This document shows, piece by piece, positions 59,721 through 64,000 of a stretch of DNA of 64,000 nt. The translations under genes were made by a program, and so were the position numbers. Location of the stretch: the NCBI RefSeq assembly GCF_029982035.1, contig NZ_CP104166.1, positions 868,001 through 932,000 on the forward strand. The letters are read 5' to 3'. A model generated the notes under the pieces. It saw only the letters and a list, made by a program, of their open reading frames with translations. It was not told the DNA's origin and did not search any database. This DNA is from Megaera polyxenophila. Its GTDB lineage: Bacteria > Pseudomonadota > Alphaproteobacteria > Rickettsiales > Rickettsiaceae. Each line of letters starts with the position of its first letter. Within the stretch, counting starts at the first letter, position 1.

Positions 59721-59825
59721 TATAATGGAAAAGTTGAACGTTCCCAACAAACTGATCTTAGGGAATTTTATGCTAATACAGATTTATCAAATTTTGAAAT
59801 CTTAAAAAATCAACTAAAAGAATAG
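59721..59825 (+). pseudogene. Transposase tail (IS481/rve type), 35 codons
   Basis: Reads YNGKVERSQQTDLREFYANT and ends EILKNQLKE-stop. The NGKVERSxxTDxxEFY pattern is the catalytic-glutamate region at the end of IS481-type integrase cores. It abuts the outer edge of the serine-recombinase element, so that element probably inserted into, or recombined with, an IS481-type copy. Confidence 0.6.
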
Positions 59826-60105
59826 CAGTTTTCTTATAATTATCGCGCCTTCATGGGTCATTAAAGGGCAAAACTCCTGCCCAATATAGCGGAGAATTAG
59901 GGGATAAAACTCCTCTTTGGTAAGACGTTATCGCCGCATATGATTTGTCAAAACAAGATAAGCCACCTATCGGTGGCAGCTTAAAAGAAGATACTCTTGA
60001 CCGATAAATATTTATGGAGGATTATAATACTGGTATTTGATTTGTTTTAACTTGAGTTATAAAGACTGAATGTTAGACATACATAAGATAATATATAATT
60101 GAGTT

Positions 60106-60360
60106 ATGAGTAACTTGCACTCTGAGCAGCATTTGGTCAATGAATTAGCGGTAAAAACTCTTAAGGCCATTTCTAAAGAGCAAGCAATTCCTTACAGCAG
60201 GATCAAAAAGATTTTTTCCGAAGGAGATAAGGAAATAGCCAAGGCTTTCTGGATAATGTTGCGAAAAATATCTCCCAATCATAAGTATAATTCTGTTTAC
60301 TATTGCCCTGATTGTAAAGAATTTGATTTAGAACGCAAAGGAAGAAAGATTCCTTGGTAA
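60106..60360 (+). CDS. Small ORF of the IS91-like element (copy 3)
   Basis: 84-aa protein identical to the product of 3354-3608; accessory protein of unknown role. Confidence 0.6.
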   Translation: MSNLHSEQHLVNELAVKTLKAISKEQAIPYSRIKKIFSEGDKEIAKAFWIMLRKISPNHKYNSVYYCPDCKEFDLERKGRKIPW

Positions 60361-60384
60361 GAAAACATTAACTATAAGTAATTT

Positions 60385-61563
60385 ATGGAAATAGTCGGTA
60401 AAGGAATATCTATAAAACATATTTTTCTAGACCGTGGTAATTGGTCTCGATTTCGCTAAAAAATACGGCAAGCTAAGATACGGCATTATTTTCAACGTCA
60501 CTAAAGTTATATCGTGTGGAACGAAATATTTAGGATTTAAACGTTATAGCTGCCGTGATTGTAACCGCAATAAATCGGTAGCATTCAGCTGTAAAGGTAG
60601 GTTTTGTTCTCGTTGTGGTAAGAAACAAACGGATCAATGGGTGAGTAAGGCTAGCAATGTTCTACCAAAAACACGATGGCAGCACATTACATTTACAATG
60701 CCGGACTCTTTATGGCCGATATTTTGGCTCAATCGTGATCTGTTTGGATTGATTTCCGGTATTGCAGCAGGAATTATTAAGGAGATAGCTACAAAGAAAA
60801 ATCTTGTGGTTGGTATATTTACTGCCTTACACACTTTCGGTAGAGATTTAAAACGCAATGTTCATATCCATTTATCGGTTACTTGCGGCGGTATAAATAG
60901 CAAAGGCAAGTGGCAAAAATTATTTTTTCCTGCCGAACCTATTAAAAAAATGTGGAGACATAGAGTCCTTGAGTTATTTCGCTTTCAATATATCTCAAGT
61001 AATTTGAAGTTGCCGTCCGCATATCAAAATGCTGAGAATTTTAATAACTGGATGAGTAGTTTATACGAAATCAGTTGGTATGTTTATTTACAAAAACCAT
61101 CGGATGATCATAAACGCAACATAGAATATTTAGGGCGGTATATAAAACGCCCCCTATTTCCGAGACAAGAATAGAAAATTACGACGGAAAGCAGGTAACG
61201 TTTAAATTTCTTGATCACTATAATAATACAATTGATCGCATAACTATGCCCGTGATGCAGTTCATAGCTAGTCTGATTATGCATATACCAGATCGTTATT
61301 TTCGAATGATTAGGTATTACGGTTTTTTATCTAATAGAACTAGGGGCGTACAATTACCTATCGTATATAAGGCAATTAATCAAATCGTTCATAAGAAAAC
61401 TAAGCTCATTAGTTGGAGATTAATGATTTGGTTGAATTTTAAAATAGATCCTCTGTTTTGCTATAATTGCAATAAATGTATGAATCTGCGGCAAGTTTAT
61501 TACGGTTTATCTCCGCCATTGTTATTAATAAGAATCAATGAATTATTATCAACGCCTAGATAA
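60385..61563 (+). pseudogene. IS91-type transposase in three frame segments (copy 3)
   Basis: Main segment 60434-61174 (zinc-binding CKGRFCSRCGKKQ, HUH motif VHIHLSVTCGG, YLGRYIKR) and C-terminal segment 61246-61563. The same +1 and -1 breaks occur as in copies 1 and 2. Confidence 0.75.
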
Positions 61564-61918
61564 CATCATTATGGCGAACACTTCTTTCACGTCTTAGCCA
61601 CATAATTTGTAAAACTGAACCTATTTTTAGATAGATTCTGGCAGAGATTTTTATAAAAGTGTTGATAATTTCTAATATTGTGGCTTGTAACTACATTTTA
61701 TTAAACGAATTTTCAAAGTTTTGATTAACAATTTTTCTGGTTACAAATTTTGAAATTCCTATACTACAAGATAAGCCACCTATCGGTGGCAGCTTAAAAG
61801 AAGATACCCTTGACCGATAAATATTTATGGAGGATTATAATACTGGTATTTGATTTGTTTTAACTTGAGTTATAAAGACTGAATGTTAGACATACATAAG
61901 ATAATATATAATTGAGTT

Positions 61919-62173
61919 ATGAGTAACTTGCACTCTGAGCAGCATTTGGTCAATGAATTAGCGGTAAAAACTCTTAAGGCCATTTCTAAAGAGCAAGCAA
62001 TTCCTTACAGCAGGATCAAAAAGATTTTTTCCGAAGGAGATAAGGAAATAGCCAAGGCTTTCTGGATAATGTTGCGAAAAATATCTCCCAATCATAAGTA
62101 TAATTCTGTTTACTATTGCCCTGATTGTAAAGAATTTGATTTAGAACGCAAAGGAAGAAAGATTCCTTGGTAA
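61919..62173 (+). CDS. Small ORF of the IS91-like element (copy 4)
   Basis: 84-aa protein identical to the other three copies of this element's first ORF. Confidence 0.6.
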   Translation: MSNLHSEQHLVNELAVKTLKAISKEQAIPYSRIKKIFSEGDKEIAKAFWIMLRKISPNHKYNSVYYCPDCKEFDLERKGRKIPW

Positions 62174-62197
62174 GAAAACATTAACTATAAGTAATTT

Positions 62198-62604
62198 ATG
62201 GAAATAGTCGGTAAAGGAATATCTATAAAACATATTTTTCTAGACCGTGGTAATTGGTCTCGATTTCGCTAAAAAATACGGCAAGCTAAGATACGGCATT
62301 ATTTTCAACGTCACTAAAGTTATATCGTGTGGAACGAAATATTTAGGATTTAAACGTTATAGCTGCCGTGATTGTAACCGCAATAAATCGTTAGCATTCA
62401 GCTGTAAAGGTAGGTTTTGTTCTCGTTGTGGTAAGAAACAAACGGATCAATGGGTGAGTAAGGCTAGCAATGTTCTACCAAAAACACGATGGCAGCACAT
62501 TACATTTACAATGCCGGACTCTTTATGGCCGATATTTTGGCTCAATCGTGATCTGTTTGGATTGATTTCCGGTATTGCAGCAGGAATTATTAAGGAGATA
62601 GCTA
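62198..62604 (+). pseudogene. IS91-type transposase, N-terminal part, cut by IS630
   Basis: Zinc-binding region (YSCRDCNRNKS, CKGRFCSRCGKKQ) and the WPIFWLNRDLFGLI stretch. The frame runs into IS630 after AAGIIKEIA, gaining the residues INPPIKYPT. The rest of the gene resumes after 63733. Confidence 0.8.
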
Positions 62605-63733
62605 TTAACCCACCAATTAAATACCCGACTTAGGCGGCATATTTTACTTCTTTCGCCTGAAATAATCTTTTGATATGTTCTGGGTTATTTTGCAGAGTCC
62701 TTAGGTAAGATTTTAAATTCCCTTGGAGTTCAGATTTTGTAAGAGGTATATGTTTCCTATTTACATTTCTTTTTAAATCGTTGTTTAAATATTCATCCGG
62801 ATTATGTTGCGGAGTATACGGAGGCAGAAAAAATAAAGAAATTTTCTTTTTATGTTTCCGAGTCCATATTTGTACTTTTTTGCTATGATGAACCTTGAGA
62901 TTATCTAGGATTAAGAAGATTTTTTTCTTGGAGTATTTTACCAACCTCCGTAAAAATTCTATAAATACATTTGTTTTTAGTGTCTCTTCGTACAGCATAA
63001 ACCTTAGCTTACCGTTATTTGTAACAGTGGATATCATGTTTATACTAAATCTCTTCGATTTATGAATCACAACAGGGGTTTTTCCTTTTAAAGAATAGCT
63101 TTGTAATACCTGACACTCTTGTTTTATCCCTACTTCGTCGCACCAATGTATTTCTGCCTTTTCATATTCTGCTTGCTTGGCTATTGACGGATATTCTTCA
63201 TCTAACCAAAATTGAACCCTTTTGGGTTGCTGCTCATATGCTAACTTCTTTGGCTTTTGTGCAGTATACCCCCATCTTCTTAAATATTCGCCTATTGTAC
63301 TTAGGGGAAGAAAAAATCCACAATGTTTTTTGATGAGTGCATTAACTGATTTTCTTGACCATAATGCTGATTTGATATTGTGATCTTCTGGTCTAGAGAT
63401 ATTTACGTACCCTTGTATTATTTTACTTTGATCTTCGGTTATAAGCCTTTTCTCTCCTATCTTTCTACCTCTTAACTTCCCACTAATTGCGTACTTGTCG
63501 CCTCTCTTTTCCCTCCTTACCCATTCATTTACTGTCTGGCGACTCACTCCTATTAATTCACCTACCGACGATTGACTCTCTCCTCTTTTTACTAGTTTTA
63601 GAGCAATCTTTCTCATCGACGCTTGTGCGCTTATTGATAATTTCCTAAAATCTTCACTTTTTGACATTATTGCATTATACAAATTCCTTCCTTCTTGGCA
63701 ATAGTTATGTCGGGTATTTAATTGGTGGGTTAA
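62605..63733 (-). mobile_element. IS630-family element, copy 2 (1129 bp)
   Basis: Same length and ends as copy 1, opposite orientation, with TA duplications at 62603-62604 and 63734-63735. Removing it and one TA restores the IS91 transposase sequence (GATAGCTACAAAGAAAAATC). Confidence 0.95.
62630..63667 (-). CDS. IS630-family DDE transposase
   Basis: 345-aa protein from ATG 63667, identical in sequence to the product of 56057-57094, with all three catalytic motifs. The upstream frame to 63802 lies in IS91 DNA and is not part of the gene. Confidence 0.95.
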   Translation of the reverse strand: MSKSEDFRKLSISAQASMRKIALKLVKRGESQSSVGELIGVSRQTVNEWVRREKRGDKYAISGKLRGRKIGEKRLITEDQSKIIQGYVNISRPEDHNIKSALWSRKSVNALIKKHCGFFLPLSTIGEYLRRWGYTAQKPKKLAYEQQPKRVQFWLDEEYPSIAKQAEYEKAEIHWCDEVGIKQECQVLQSYSLKGKTPVVIHKSKRFSINMISTVTNNGKLRFMLYEETLKTNVFIEFLRRLVKYSKKKIFLILDNLKVHHSKKVQIWTRKHKKKISLFFLPPYTPQHNPDEYLNNDLKRNVNRKHIPLTKSELQGNLKSYLRTLQNNPEHIKRLFQAKEVKYAA

Positions 63734-64000
63734 TACAAAGAAAAATCTTGTGGTTGGTATATTTACTGCCTTACACACTTTCGGTAGAGATTTAAAACGC
63801 AATGTTCATATCCATTTATCGGTTACTTGCGGCGGTATAAATAGCAAAGGCAAGTGGCAAAAATTATTTTTTCCTGCCGAACCTATTAAAAAAATGTGGA
63901 GACATAGAGTCCTTGAGTTATTTCGCTTTCAATATATCTCAAGTAATTTGAAGTTGCCGTCCGCATATCAAAATGCTGAGAATTTTAATAACTGGATGAG
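63734..64000 (+). pseudogene. IS91-type transposase, middle part (copy 4)
   Basis: Continues KNLVVGIFTALHTFGRDLKR with the HUH motif VHIHLSVTCGG and runs to the window end. It belongs to the transposase that starts at 62198. Confidence 0.8.

Larger units (their letters stand above)
59954..61766 (+). mobile_element. IS91-like element, copy 3
   Basis: Complete copy of 1813 bp with the CAAG start and hairpin at its left and CCTATACTA at its right. The next base begins CAAG of copy 4, so copies 3 and 4 are joined head to tail with no spacer. Confidence 0.88.
61767..64000 (+). mobile_element. IS91-like element, copy 4, with nested IS630, running off the window
   Basis: It starts at CAAG directly after copy 3. 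An IS630 copy (62605-63733) lies within its transposase. The remaining transposase part continues at 63734 to the end of the window. Confidence 0.88.

Noticed and set aside
1..64000. tRNA, rRNA or CRISPR arrays
   Set aside because: No T-loop type motif within a cloverleaf, no rRNA core sequence and no regularly spaced short repeats were seen by eye; a dedicated scan was not possible.

Overview
The window is AT-rich (by eye roughly one third G+C) and very dense in transposons. It looks like the chromosome, or a large integrated element, of an obligate intracellular alphaproteobacterium. I infer a Rickettsiaceae-type endosymbiont from the combination of Ti-type TraA with ankyrin and LRR genes, the gene set phhB/yhhQ/elbB/htpG/ppa, and massive IS proliferation. 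The genus cannot be fixed from sequence reading alone. No rRNA, tRNA or CRISPR array was seen.

Layout. 1-5.3 kb: IS200 and IS30 fragments, then a large ankyrin-type gene broken by a 26-bp duplication and an IS91-like insertion. 5.3-11.6 kb: two IS5-family copies around small accessory genes, a GC-rich stretch that looks like a structured RNA, and an LRR protein gene. 11.6-21.6 kb: conjugation module with a giant traA (relaxase, helicase, TOPRIM) split by IS200, then a small secreted protein and a HigBA-type toxin-antitoxin pair. 21.8-26 kb: second IS91-like copy, small ankyrin gene, coiled-coil gene with an internal stop. 26-36 kb: housekeeping genes phhB, yhhQ, elbB, htpG and ppa, interleaved with a Sfp-type phosphopantetheinyl transferase and a type II thioesterase; htpG is split by IS110, and elbB has its tail replaced by IS982. 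36-44 kb: MbtH gene and an operon of a dicarboxylate/amino-acid symporter, sbnA, sbnB and an SbnI/DUF1015-like kinase gene that would make L-2,3-diaminopropionate (L-Dap). The last gene is split by an IS5 copy that itself carries an IS982. 44.5-48.4 kb: a complete recombinase-in-trio (RIT) element with 32-bp inverted repeats. 50-51.4 kb: the terminal adenylation/carrier/thioesterase end of a nonribosomal peptide synthetase (NRPS). 51.5-64 kb: a graveyard of chimeric gene pieces and nested elements (IS630, IS701-like, IS982, IS21, a large serine-recombinase element, and two tandem IS91-like copies).

How the genes fit together. PPTase (activates carrier domains), MbtH (adenylation partner), type II thioesterase (editing), L-Dap synthesis and an NRPS terminal module with its own thioesterase are the expected parts of a nonribosomal peptide pathway using L-Dap. 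This is unusual for such a reduced endosymbiont. Several parts are now broken by insertions, but most breaks are exact: removing the IS and one target duplicate restores the reading frame. The damage is therefore recent, and the original genes can be reconstructed (htpG, SbnI-like kinase, traA, serine recombinase, two ankyrin genes).
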